DNA of 64,000 bases from Nitrospira sp. (GTDB lineage: Bacteria > Nitrospirota > Nitrospiria > Nitrospirales > Nitrospiraceae): NCBI GenBank assembly GCA_029194665.1, contig JARFXO010000001.1:62001-126000 (forward strand), in the 5' to 3' direction. The stretch's first letter is position 1. Each line of letters starts with the position of its first letter. Both the position numbers and the translations under genes were made by a program. The notes beneath the pieces are model-generated. The model had not been told where the DNA came from and did not search any database. It saw only the letters and a list, made by a program, of their open reading frames with translations. Of this stretch, positions 16,282 to 24,857 are shown piece after piece.

Positions 16282-17757
16282 TTACGATGAACAACTTACA
16301 GCCAGATGCTTGCCCCAGTTCGGTGGAGGCAGGGCATAGGCTTCCATGCCCTGTTGATCGTTGAAAGGATCTTGGAGCAAAGTGAAGAGCCTGTCGATTT
16401 CGGAGAAATCCTTGTTCTGGGCCTTCTCAATCGCCGCCTGAGCAAGGTAGTTACGCAGCACATACTTGGGGTTCACACGATTCATACGGTCACGCCGCCC
16501 ATCGTCGCAGCTGCTCTCATTCCGCAGTCGATCCCGATAACGTCCAGCCCATTCGTCGAAACGGTCGCGGTTCAGGAACTGTTCACGCAATGTTTCGTTG
16601 GTTGCGCCGTCGTCCGTGGAGAACTCACTCAACGCCCTCAACACAATCGGATAATCCGCATGACTGCCTTGGAGGAGACCCAGAAAGTCGCGAATGAGTT
16701 CGTCGTCCTCTGTTCGCTCGTCCACCAAGCCGAATTTTGCCCGCATCCGTTTCAAATACTCCTGCTCGAATAGAGGGTGATAGGTCTCGAGGCCTGCCTT
16801 CAAAGCCTCTTTTTCAGCCAGCGGCAACAAGGCTTGCGCCAAGCAGCTCAGATTCCAGAGCCCGATATGGGGCTGCTGGTTGAAGGCATAGCGGCCGTTG
16901 TGGTCCGAGTGATTGCAGATGAAGCCTGCGTCGTAGTCGTCCATGAATCCGTATGGACCATAGTCCAGCGTCAGACCCAAGATCGACATATTGTCGGTAT
17001 TCATCACCCCGTGCGCCCAGCCGACAGCCTGCCATTGGGCGATCACCCTCGCGGTACGCTCGACGACTTCACCAAAGAAACGCACGTATCTGTCGTCGGC
17101 ATCGCGGAGATGGGGAAAATGCTGGTCGATCACATAGTCGGCCAGCGTTTTTAGATGATCATGTTGCTTCCGATAATAGAACACTTCGAACGTGCCGAAG
17201 CGGACATGGGTGGGCGCCATGCGGACCAGCATCGCGCCGGTTTCGAGCTGTTCCCGGTACACCTTGTCGTCGCTGCCGACGAGGCAAAGCGCCCGCGTGG
17301 TCGGAATACCGAGGCCGCTCATCGCGGCACAGCAGAGATACTCACGGATCGTGGAGCGCAGTACCGCCCGGCCGTCACCATCGCGCGAAAACGGCGTCAT
17401 GCCCGCGCCTTTGAGATGCAGATCCCACCGTTCCCCTTGTTCATTCTTCACCTCGCCGAGGAGAATCGCCCGTCCATCGCCGAGTTGAGGCACATAGACG
17501 CCGAACTGATGGCCGGAGTAGAGCATGGCAAGCGGCTCCATCCCCGGCGCCAAGGCACTCCCGCCGAAAAGCGCCGTGAACTCAGGTCGCGTAAGTTGCG
17601 TCGGATCAAGATCGATCAGTTCCGCTGCGGCTTGATTGGCATGAACCAGATAGGGAGGGGCGCTGAACGGAGTCGGATTCAACCGTGCGTAAAAGGCGTC
17701 GGGAAGACGGGCATAGGTGTTGTCGAAGGAGAGCGTTTCCAACGTGCGACGGATCAT
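16282..17757 (-). CDS. selO: Protein adenylyltransferase SelO (YdiU)
   Basis: The protein has 491 residues, the full length for bacterial SelO. Motifs include the start LSFDNTYARLPDAFY, MLYSGHQFGVYVPQLGDGRA, LHLKGAGMTPFSRDGDGRAV (substrate loop with the Lys), and WAHGVMNTDNMSILG with DYGPYGFMDDY (catalytic Asn and metal-binding Asp of the pseudokinase fold). SelO transfers AMP from ATP to proteins and is linked to redox stress. The protein ends in CSS; the Cys is at the position of the selenocysteine of the eukaryotic homologues. Confidence 0.95.
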   Translation of the reverse strand: MIRRTLETLSFDNTYARLPDAFYARLNPTPFSAPPYLVHANQAAAELIDLDPTQLTRPEFTALFGGSALAPGMEPLAMLYSGHQFGVYVPQLGDGRAILLGEVKNEQGERWDLHLKGAGMTPFSRDGDGRAVLRSTIREYLCCAAMSGLGIPTTRALCLVGSDDKVYREQLETGAMLVRMAPTHVRFGTFEVFYYRKQHDHLKTLADYVIDQHFPHLRDADDRYVRFFGEVVERTARVIAQWQAVGWAHGVMNTDNMSILGLTLDYGPYGFMDDYDAGFICNHSDHNGRYAFNQQPHIGLWNLSCLAQALLPLAEKEALKAGLETYHPLFEQEYLKRMRAKFGLVDERTEDDELIRDFLGLLQGSHADYPIVLRALSEFSTDDGATNETLREQFLNRDRFDEWAGRYRDRLRNESSCDDGRRDRMNRVNPKYVLRNYLAQAAIEKAQNKDFSEIDRLFTLLQDPFNDQQGMEAYALPPPNWGKHLAVSCSS

Positions 17758-17772
17758 GTATGTATGGTATCA

Positions 17773-17896
17773 GAGGATGCTGGAAAAGCTCATCCAGCAA
17801 GGCCGCAGCAAGCGAAAGGCCGAGGGCGTACGCGGTTGGTACGTTGAGGCCTTGAGCGATGCGAGAACGACGCTGGTGAGGTTTTGCAGCATCCTC
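17773..17896. repeat. Dispersed palindromic intergenic element
   Basis: This is a 124-bp segment with inverted ends: GAGGATGCTGGAAAAG at 17773-17788 and GTTTTGCAGCATCCTC at 17881-17896. The inside is GC-rich and partly self-complementary. It fills the whole gap between selO and the DUF2294 gene and ends 3 bp after the DUF2294 stop, so it may act as a terminator for that gene. It resembles palindromic elements I associate with Nitrospira genomes, which is unverified. Confidence 0.55.
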
Positions 17897-17899
17897 ATC

Positions 17900-18244
17900 T
17901 TAGCGGCTGCCGTTCTGGACATCCCGATCCATCGTAAAGACAAAGACTCGTTCTCCGAGCTGCACATCGATATCGGTGAAGAGACCTAAGATTTTGGCTC
18001 CGGTGATCTCGCTGACTTGTTCGCAAAGCTTATCACGACCCAGCGCGATCAACGTCTGTCGTAGACGCTTCACCATTTCAACACCCTCGGCAGTTTTCGC
18101 CAGCTGCCGCTCGGCCGGTGTGAGTACTCCCTTCAAGCGGACCACGACCAAGTCTCGCACCACAAATGCCCGGACCTCATCTGGGCCTCGCCCCAAGAAT
18201 TCCTGCTCGAATTTGATGATGGTATTGCGGACTGCGTTTTCCAT
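17900..18244 (-). CDS. DUF2294 family protein
   Basis: The protein has 114 residues. The pattern LGRGPDEVRAFVVRDLVVVR, then GVLTPAERQLAKTAEG and the end LFTDIDVQLGERVFVFTM match the DUF2294 family. Members are small proteins sometimes linked to sodium or manganese transport regulation; no firm function is known. The ATG at 18244 is chosen over an upstream one because GGGAAGG precedes it at a good distance and the family match begins there. It follows the HigA-like gene by 51 bp. Confidence 0.75.
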   Translation of the reverse strand: MENAVRNTIIKFEQEFLGRGPDEVRAFVVRDLVVVRLKGVLTPAERQLAKTAEGVEMVKRLRQTLIALGRDKLCEQVSEITGAKILGLFTDIDVQLGERVFVFTMDRDVQNGSR

Positions 18245-18295
18245 GAGTCCTTCCCGCACAATTATAGGATCGCGTGAGGGGGCGAACAAGTGCAC

Positions 18296-18610
18296 CTAGG
18301 AGGCAGACGTTGTGACCAAGATGGCCCGCCGTACTCGTGGTGCGCCGGCCTGCCGGGCTTGCCACAGGTCATAGGCTGCCTGCTTGGCCACCCACACATC
18401 GGCACGGCCTCCGTGTTTCATGCCAAGCCATCCTTCTAATCGCAGGGCCATTTCCGGAGAGATCGCGGCGCGGCCATTCAAGACGCGCGATAATGCGGCC
18501 CGGGTCACACCCAGTTGCGCCGCGGCTTGTGTCATGTTCAAGCCCAAAGCAGGCAGAATATCTTCCCTCAACGTTTCACCCGGGTGCGGCGGATTATGCA
18601 TTCGGCTCAT
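18296..18610 (-). CDS. higA: HigA-family antitoxin (XRE-type), apparently orphan
   Basis: The protein has 104 residues. It begins HNPPHPGETLREDILPALGL, typical of HigA addiction-module antidotes, and has an HTH (MTQAAAQLGVTRAALSRVLN) followed by AISPEMALRLEGWLG. In intact modules the HigB toxin precedes HigA. Here the 100 bp upstream have only a 35-codon ORF. The protein would bind its own operator and, where present, HigB. Confidence 0.82.
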   Translation of the reverse strand: MSRMHNPPHPGETLREDILPALGLNMTQAAAQLGVTRAALSRVLNGRAAISPEMALRLEGWLGMKHGGRADVWVAKQAAYDLWQARQAGAPRVRRAILVTTSAS

Positions 18611-18701
18611 GTCCTCTCATAAATGAACTGGCTTGCGAAATCTTCAGTGTTACTGAACCGCGTTCCCTCAAAGACTTATGTCGTATCACGCTTAAGAGCA
18701 T
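18594..18701 (-). pseudogene. Possible HigB toxin remnant
   Basis: A 35-codon frame directly upstream of the HigA-like gene reads VIRHKSLRERGSV near its start, which weakly recalls the HigB beginning (IRSFKHKGL...). It overlaps the HigA start. It may be a decayed toxin gene, but the match is short and could be chance. Confidence 0.2.
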
Positions 18702-18711
18702 CGGCAAAAGC

Positions 18712-20763
18712 CTAATCTAGGAGTGCCTTAATCAGTGCATCTTTCCCCTCAGTGAAATACTGAATGTTAATTTTGGTCACCATGTCATCGGACAGATCAT
18801 TCATCTGTTTTCTGGCCGAAACTGGGATCAGCAGAGTTGTCGCTCCCTTTTCCACCGCAAGCTCGGCGATGTTCACCGCGTTGTATACCGGATCGATGGA
18901 GCCTCCCAGGTTCAGCCCTCCCACGACTACTAGGCCGCCTTTGAGGCTCTTCTGTAACAGCGCCGAACACAGAGCTAACAATACGCCTACTCCAACGGAA
19001 GCCCCGGTTTTCGAAGAATCAAATGCACGCAACTGGGCAGAAAATTCATGCTCCCTAGGATCTCGATCTCCTACGAGTTCTTTGGCCCGTGCGTAGAGAT
19101 TCTGCTCGGCACAACGGACGCTTTCTTTGAACGGAGGGGGAGCCGGCTGATTCAATATCTTCACCCCGCTGCCCGGTCCTTCAGTCACATCAATGCGATA
19201 AAGGCCTGCATTGTCCTCCTGCGCGCCGGGAGAAATCACCCATACTTGTCCTGGTGGGAGTGGATCACTGCCGATGCTATCTTCGCTATAGAGCTCTGGT
19301 GTCGCGACAAATTTCTCCACCCCTTCTTCGCCCAAGGCATAGCTGAATTGGGTATTTCGAAACTCAGCTGAACCGATCCGCTTTTGCTGCTCTTTCACCC
19401 GACGGCGGCATTCGAGCGCCAACCGCAAGGCCCATTCGAGAAGTTCGTCTGAGACAGGAGTGTCCGGATTTGGCGACAGGAGTTTGACGAGTCCGCTCAC
19501 ACTCTTTTGAACGGCGGTTACATCCCGTCCACTGAGCGCGCCCCCCAAATGAACACGCCCCTGCAGCACATTTTGCCTGCTTTGGCGTCGCAACTGATTC
19601 CAACACTCGGACAAAAAATCACTGACTAATCCAAAATGATCGGTTAAGACATCTCGGTTGATTTTGGGGATGTCCCACCCTGGAAGATAGGAATGGAGTC
19701 GATCCATAAACGCGGTGTCATCACGCATCTCCTGCGGCAAAGGACCCAAAAGATGCCCGATCCGCTGCTGATGTTGCACATCGACGTCGAAATTGCCGAC
19801 CATCACGATCCCGCCATCAGCCCGGATACTTTCCTTGCCCCTGCTGAACTCGGCCGACTCCATGTAACCTTTCATGATGTTGACGCCGTCTTTCTGATCA
19901 AACGACACACCAGAAATCTCATCGAAACAGACGACGTCATACTGGCAGACTAAGCCTCGTTGGCCGCTGGCATTGTTCACGAACATCCTGGCGACCGTCG
20001 CCTTACCCCCTGAGATAAGATGCGCATAGGGAGAAATCTGCTGGAACAGATGGCTCTTGCCGGTTCCTCGCGGACCAAGTTCCACCATATTGTAATTTCG
20101 CTCCACAAATGGAACCATGCGCAAGATGCACATGTCCTGCGCTCGCGCGGACAGTTTCTGTGGTTCTAAGCCGACACTTCTGATAAAAAACTGCTTCCAT
20201 TCCTCGAGTGAGAACAACTCTCTGCCACGGTACAAAGTGGGCAGCACATCGCGCTTCGAAATCTGGATCTCCCGCAAAGATTCCACTCCAAAGGGACGGC
20301 CATTTCGCTCCTGCGCGATAGTGGGATCGTAGGTCAGCTCGACCTCGGCATAAAACCCGCCGGTGAGCATACGTTCGTTCGCATGAACCAATTCCGGGCT
20401 AATCCGCACATCCCTGAGCTGCAAACTGGGCAACGTGGCTAAAAAGGAATCTGTTGCAGCATCCAGTCGGGCCGTAATGAGATCAATGAGTTTGACGTGC
20501 CCCTTGTCTTTGGCCCGGGCCTTAAAAAGTTCGTGCTCGCCGGCTCGCACAGTCTTCTCTCCAAGCTGGCGCTCCACAATCTGTAGCCCCTCGCGGATTT
20601 CGTCCTCATCGACCGACGCGCAGTAGCGACCGAGCAGGAATTCCGCAACATAGGTGGGCACGGGATACTGCCCCTTGAACTTCCGGACGAGATCCTTGCG
20701 GACGACGTAGCCTTCAAAGGCCTTGGCTGCAATCTTGTCGAGCGCGTCAAGTTCCAGTGTCAT
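18712..20763 (-). CDS. brxL: BREX protein BrxL (AAA+ ATPase with Lon-like domain)
   Basis: The protein has 683 residues, the full length for BrxL. Walker A is GPRGTGKSH at about residue 230, Walker B VVCFDEISG at about 278, with an arginine-finger region near TAFMDRLHSYLPGW. The C-terminal domain is Lon-like (TGASVGVGVLLAL, about residue 589). The canonical Lon lysine position reads LGGSIDPVYNAVNIAELA with no Lys in the usual place, so protease activity is doubtful. BrxL binds DNA as a multimer and is needed for phage exclusion in type 1 BREX. The start overlaps the pglZ stop (ATGA). It is the last gene of the locus. Confidence 0.92.
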   Translation of the reverse strand: MTLELDALDKIAAKAFEGYVVRKDLVRKFKGQYPVPTYVAEFLLGRYCASVDEDEIREGLQIVERQLGEKTVRAGEHELFKARAKDKGHVKLIDLITARLDAATDSFLATLPSLQLRDVRISPELVHANERMLTGGFYAEVELTYDPTIAQERNGRPFGVESLREIQISKRDVLPTLYRGRELFSLEEWKQFFIRSVGLEPQKLSARAQDMCILRMVPFVERNYNMVELGPRGTGKSHLFQQISPYAHLISGGKATVARMFVNNASGQRGLVCQYDVVCFDEISGVSFDQKDGVNIMKGYMESAEFSRGKESIRADGGIVMVGNFDVDVQHQQRIGHLLGPLPQEMRDDTAFMDRLHSYLPGWDIPKINRDVLTDHFGLVSDFLSECWNQLRRQSRQNVLQGRVHLGGALSGRDVTAVQKSVSGLVKLLSPNPDTPVSDELLEWALRLALECRRRVKEQQKRIGSAEFRNTQFSYALGEEGVEKFVATPELYSEDSIGSDPLPPGQVWVISPGAQEDNAGLYRIDVTEGPGSGVKILNQPAPPPFKESVRCAEQNLYARAKELVGDRDPREHEFSAQLRAFDSSKTGASVGVGVLLALCSALLQKSLKGGLVVVGGLNLGGSIDPVYNAVNIAELAVEKGATTLLIPVSARKQMNDLSDDMVTKINIQYFTEGKDALIKALLD

Positions 20764-23099
20764 GGATTCTCTCCTAAGGTCGTAGGCGACGAATGGATGA
20801 CCTCATGAGATGCATTGAGAAGAACGATGGTAGCTTGTTTCCCAATATCGGCATCGTTCTCCAAGAAGACGACCACAGCCCTATCACTGCCGATGGTTTT
20901 CGGTTGTCTTCCAGTCAAGAACGAGGTGCTCGGATCACTCTGGCGCACTCGTACATCGACACTCAATCCCTCTGAAGAACCATCGACGGTAATCCGGCAT
21001 CGCGCTCCTGTCCAACGCGCATCAGCAAGTCTGGTTTCTTTTCTGGTCTGTTGTCCAGCTCGTACCGTCATGTGGAGGACAACCATTTCCTGTAATGAGA
21101 CGCCTCCATGCGAATACTCCATCCCAGCCTTAAAACACCCCGCGCCGGGCGGGACTACGACACGAACGGCATCATTCCACTGCCAGGCGAACTCCGGCAA
21201 GTTGGTGGCCACACCTGACTTGATGGCAGCACAGCGCCCCCACCGATGTTCTGCCAGATAGGCTTTCAGCTCCACCTTGGGCAAGCCACCGGGAAGCAGC
21301 AACCACCCGTGGTCCGTCACCACCTGAATTTCCGTCCAGCCGGCTTCGATCAATGAACGAATACGAATGGCCAGATCCCGAACTTCTCCTGCCACCGCAC
21401 GAGCCAGTTTCCAACCTTCGTTATGCCCTCGTTTGTCGAGCGTCCCGGCTTCCGTCCATGCTGAGCCGGTCGGGTCGCCAGTGTCCGCACCGCCCAATAC
21501 TTGCCATCCCTGTGCCGCGAGCGCCTGAACGAATCGATCTTGCGTGATGCGCTGCCCATTTTCCAAGGTCGGGGCGAACTCATCACTGATGTCACCATTT
21601 CGCAGCGTACTGACCAAGGGAGAGCACATGGGCTTCGCGGTTGCCGTGACGCTAGGAATCGGTGTCCAATCCCAATCGAGTGTCGCATCCAACCCTTCTT
21701 CACCGAGACGCTGTTGCAGCAACGTCGCGACATCAAACCGAAGCCCATCGGCAAACAGGACGACACGGCCCACAACCGGTATGTTCACAGCGTGACGTCG
21801 TGCGGGAGCTTTCCGAGTCGCTGCCAACAAATGTTGGAGATGTCGGGCTGTCGCCTCGAGCCAAGGCAAATACATGGCGCGCAATGCTCCGAGCACTGGC
21901 CCATGCTGATCGATGGCTTCGCAGGCTGCCATCACAGCAAGTGCTGCCGCATCGACTTCCCACGCTTGCTTCACATAAACCTCGGCAAACGCCTCGGCCG
22001 TCGGGCCGCCCGGTGGCTTCTGGCATAGTGCGGCCACCTTAGCTAGCGGTTCCAAGGCGACTGCTAATGGGCTTAATCCTAAAGCTCGCCACGGGTACTG
22101 CCGACGAACGCCGTGATGCCTCTCCAACTGCAGAATGTCATGAGCGGCTCTATCCAATGGCAGATTCGCCACAGCAGTGAGCGCTGCAGTAAGCTCACGC
22201 TCCTGCTGGTCATTGATCGAAGGCCATACTTCACCGGTGTCATACATCGAAGGGACCTTGGGTCCGGCACGTCGCAGCCATTCGACCACGCCCCGATAGT
22301 TGGAAGGCGCTTCGACGAACCGTTGCCACACCGCTGCCCAATGATTGTCTCGATTGGCAAGCAGCTCAACAGCTCGCATGGGGCCATCCTTTTCAGGGTC
22401 GAAACGATAATCGGCTTTGCATTGCTGGCAGAACGCATGCCACTCCGGACTACTGGTTCGCTTTCTGAATCCATCCGAATCATGGAGCCAACGCAAGATC
22501 AGTCCTACCGGGTCCGGCGCCATGAGTTCATTGAAGAAGTCAGCATCGAGCATTTTGCCCCGCAGATCGTCAATTCGCTCGTCCAAAAGTTTGGGCAGGG
22601 CGCGCAGTAGCGCATCCTGAGTCGCCTGATCACGAGGGACGTTCAGGCCCAGACCGCCATGATCGGAGACCAGAAAGGCGAACGGCGTCCACTCCTTGCC
22701 GTTTGGATGCAGCCAGAGCGCCCCGCGAAATTGCATCTCGGCCAAAGGGGCAAGATCCGAAGAAAGCGATTCAAGATCTCTAAGTTGGTCGTACTTCAAG
22801 TGAGGAAGATAAACAATTGGCGTCGTGCCAGTGGCCGGCGCTTCAGGGACGGTCCGCGCCTCGACGCAGCGCAGCCATAGAGCCGGCCCGCGACGTTCTG
22901 TCGGCGCGTAGGTTCCAAGAATGAACAGTTCCGACATGGACTTGGCTAGTTCAGGAATGATTGTCTCCCATAGCCGGTCTGGGTCTAGCCACAGCACCGC
23001 GCATGGGGCAACTTGATCTCCAGGCGCATAGGCCCGCGACACCCTGCGCAGGGTTTCGGCGAGGACTTCTGCGACCGTCAGATTGTCAGGAGCGCTCAT
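20760..23099 (-). CDS. pglZ: BREX phosphatase-like protein PglZ
   Basis: About 779 residues from the ATG at 23099, which overlaps the stop of the AbiEii-like gene by four bases; the longer frame starting further upstream lies inside that gene and is rejected. The alkaline-phosphatase-like domain is marked by VVLFADGLRFDVATLLQQ (about residue 448) and VVTDHGWLLLPGG (about residue 595), holding the metal-binding Asp and His residues. PglZ is a core BREX component that partners the PglX methyltransferase. Coupling to the AbiE-like gene upstream and brxL downstream puts all four in one transcript. Confidence 0.92.
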   Translation of the reverse strand: MSAPDNLTVAEVLAETLRRVSRAYAPGDQVAPCAVLWLDPDRLWETIIPELAKSMSELFILGTYAPTERRGPALWLRCVEARTVPEAPATGTTPIVYLPHLKYDQLRDLESLSSDLAPLAEMQFRGALWLHPNGKEWTPFAFLVSDHGGLGLNVPRDQATQDALLRALPKLLDERIDDLRGKMLDADFFNELMAPDPVGLILRWLHDSDGFRKRTSSPEWHAFCQQCKADYRFDPEKDGPMRAVELLANRDNHWAAVWQRFVEAPSNYRGVVEWLRRAGPKVPSMYDTGEVWPSINDQQERELTAALTAVANLPLDRAAHDILQLERHHGVRRQYPWRALGLSPLAVALEPLAKVAALCQKPPGGPTAEAFAEVYVKQAWEVDAAALAVMAACEAIDQHGPVLGALRAMYLPWLEATARHLQHLLAATRKAPARRHAVNIPVVGRVVLFADGLRFDVATLLQQRLGEEGLDATLDWDWTPIPSVTATAKPMCSPLVSTLRNGDISDEFAPTLENGQRITQDRFVQALAAQGWQVLGGADTGDPTGSAWTEAGTLDKRGHNEGWKLARAVAGEVRDLAIRIRSLIEAGWTEIQVVTDHGWLLLPGGLPKVELKAYLAEHRWGRCAAIKSGVATNLPEFAWQWNDAVRVVVPPGAGCFKAGMEYSHGGVSLQEMVVLHMTVRAGQQTRKETRLADARWTGARCRITVDGSSEGLSVDVRVRQSDPSTSFLTGRQPKTIGSDRAVVVFLENDADIGKQATIVLLNASHEVIHSSPTTLGENP

Positions 23100-24151
23100 A
23101 TGGCCTGCTCCGCCGGGGCTACATGGTGATCGTTGATCCGGCGCTCGAGCGCGCTCAAACCATTCAAAATTTCTTCCCATGGAGGATACACACCAAAGAT
23201 CATTGCCCGCATCTCGGCGTAGTCTTTCCGGAGCGCGGGCAAGCGGTCCTCTCGCGGAACAAGGTGAAAAGTCCCGGGTCGGGCTGTGTTGTAGCTCGCC
23301 CATGCCGAGGCAAAGAACAATCCCTTATGCCTGACGACACGGTCAAGAAGATCCAACCGAATCAACGCCTGCCGACCGATGTCATCTTGTGACAATCGGT
23401 AGAGGTCGTAATAATGCCTCGACACACGTTCTATCGGCGCCTTTTCTGCGGGGCGATGATAGTCGGCATGAAGGAGGGTCGCCTTTTCCCAAAAGGTCCT
23501 CACGGCCTCCATGGTGTTCACCGAGCAGGAGACAGCGATGCGAAATGCCTCGGGAAAGGCCTCGGCGGCATAGGATCGAATGACACGTTGCTCAGCCGGC
23601 CAATTGTCTGAACGCGCACCCAACTCCAGCCGGATCGCAGGGCGAATGTAGGATTCACTCTCTCCGGACAAGCCACTAGAAGGATAGGTAAAGATTACCG
23701 TCTGTGGATCGGCAGGATCGAGGGCAAGGTTCCATCCGGACGGACCGATCACGCGAGCAAAATCCTGCCGAAGTTCTGGGAGCAATTTGTTCTTGATGGT
23801 ACTCTGGCATGCGGACACGAGCGCATCAAGACGACGAGTCGATTCCTTCTTGCTGATCCCTGGTTCTTCTGGATCCCGGTCATCGGCAAATCCAAGATCT
23901 CGTCGGCTCAACGAGAGGTCCACATCTTCTGAAAACCGTTCGATGAGTTGATACGCCTTAGACAACGAGGTGCCTCCCTTGAAAATGAGCTGAGGTTGAA
24001 AGCGCATGACCTCAAAAACTCGTCGCAACGTCCAACAGACCCAGAAATCCTTTTCGATGATGACCGGTGACCGCGCCGGTTGCAACTGAGCGGTAGCCTG
24101 TTGAAATAAATCAGCGCGATCCTGTGGCGATGCCTGAGCCACGCCGTCCAT
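23096..24151 (-). CDS. AbiEii-like nucleotidyltransferase toxin
   Basis: The protein has 351 residues. The nucleotidyltransferase core is visible: IIEKDFWVCWTLRRVF, FKGGTSLSKAYQLI (residues about 57-70) and RFSEDVDLSL with the metal-binding acidic residues. A DPADPQTVIFTYPSS segment and RPAIRLELGARS follow. AbiEii toxins nucleotidylate tRNA or protein targets and cause abortive infection when not neutralised. The start overlaps the stop of the AbiEi-like gene (TAATG) and its own stop overlaps the pglZ start, so toxin synthesis is tied to that of BREX proteins. Confidence 0.87.
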   Translation of the reverse strand: MDGVAQASPQDRADLFQQATAQLQPARSPVIIEKDFWVCWTLRRVFEVMRFQPQLIFKGGTSLSKAYQLIERFSEDVDLSLSRRDLGFADDRDPEEPGISKKESTRRLDALVSACQSTIKNKLLPELRQDFARVIGPSGWNLALDPADPQTVIFTYPSSGLSGESESYIRPAIRLELGARSDNWPAEQRVIRSYAAEAFPEAFRIAVSCSVNTMEAVRTFWEKATLLHADYHRPAEKAPIERVSRHYYDLYRLSQDDIGRQALIRLDLLDRVVRHKGLFFASAWASYNTARPGTFHLVPREDRLPALRKDYAEMRAMIFGVYPPWEEILNGLSALERRINDHHVAPAEQAI

Positions 24152-24768
24152 TACCTGGCCTCTTTCACAATGATCTGATGCAGGACCGGCTTCATCCAGG
24201 CCGGGGCATGAGCGAGCGCCCGCGCAAGGTCAGCCCTGTCCCGTTTGTGGAGCACTGAGCGGAGCCGGGCGATCTTCTCAGGAGTCACTCCCGCCTTCCC
24301 GACATACCGCAGCGCCTGAAGAACCAGTGCGCTCACACGACCTGCCACATCCATGGTCTTGGGTCCCCGATTCAGGAGGCGAACCGAGTAAGGCCCCAGT
24401 GTCAGCGTCTTGGTTCGTCCGTTCGTGTAGTACGTAATTCTTGCGGGGACCTGAGTGGTGAGGCCGAGCAGGTTGGCGGCATAGGCGCCGGAGGGAACCA
24501 GCCGCAATCCATTCTTTTTGGCCCAGGCTTGGGCGAGTTCATCAGGCGATGGCACCGCCGACCGCTTGAGCAACGCGCTGGTGCGAGGCCAGGCGTACAG
24601 GCCTCGTCGAACCCGCAGAATACGACCCTCCCGGACCAACCGCGAGAGAGCTTGATCTACGGCAGCTCGAGACCCTAATTCTGTGAGGTCCTTGACGGAG
24701 ACGACCGCACCGGCCGACGATTCAAGTCTTGCTAGGAGCTTACGGGCAATGGGGTGAGAGACTTTCAT
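24151..24768 (-). CDS. AbiEi-like antitoxin/transcriptional regulator (DUF6088-type)
   Basis: The protein has 205 residues. An N-terminal winged helix (VKDLTELGSRAAVDQALSRL with wing REGRILRVRRGLYAWP) is followed by a domain with LVPSGAYAANLLGLTTQVPA and KTLTLGPYSVRLLNRG, as in AbiEi/DUF6088 proteins. These neutralise AbiEii and repress their own promoter by binding inverted repeats. A 30-bp palindrome lies 11 bp upstream of the start codon, in the right place for such an operator. The gene opens the second transcriptional unit of the BREX locus. Confidence 0.85.
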   Translation of the reverse strand: MKVSHPIARKLLARLESSAGAVVSVKDLTELGSRAAVDQALSRLVREGRILRVRRGLYAWPRTSALLKRSAVPSPDELAQAWAKKNGLRLVPSGAYAANLLGLTTQVPARITYYTNGRTKTLTLGPYSVRLLNRGPKTMDVAGRVSALVLQALRYVGKAGVTPEKIARLRSVLHKRDRADLARALAHAPAWMKPVLHQIIVKEAR

Positions 24769-24778
24769 GGCGATTTAA

Positions 24779-24808
24779 TGTCAGAAAAAGCGATCGTTTT
24801 TTCTGACA
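24779..24808. promoter_or_regulatory. 30-bp palindrome, probable AbiEi operator
   Basis: The arms are TGTCAGAAAAAGCGA and TCGTTTTTTCTGACA, inverted copies differing at one position. It lies in the 89-bp gap between pglX and the AbiEi-like gene, just upstream of the latter's start. Autoregulation by AbiEi through inverted repeats is known in the family. Binding here would control abiEi-abiEii-pglZ-brxL. Confidence 0.65.
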
Positions 24809-24857
24809 ATAGAGCGTCCGCTCCCGAATTGCAATATCTGCCTACCGAACACCCCCC

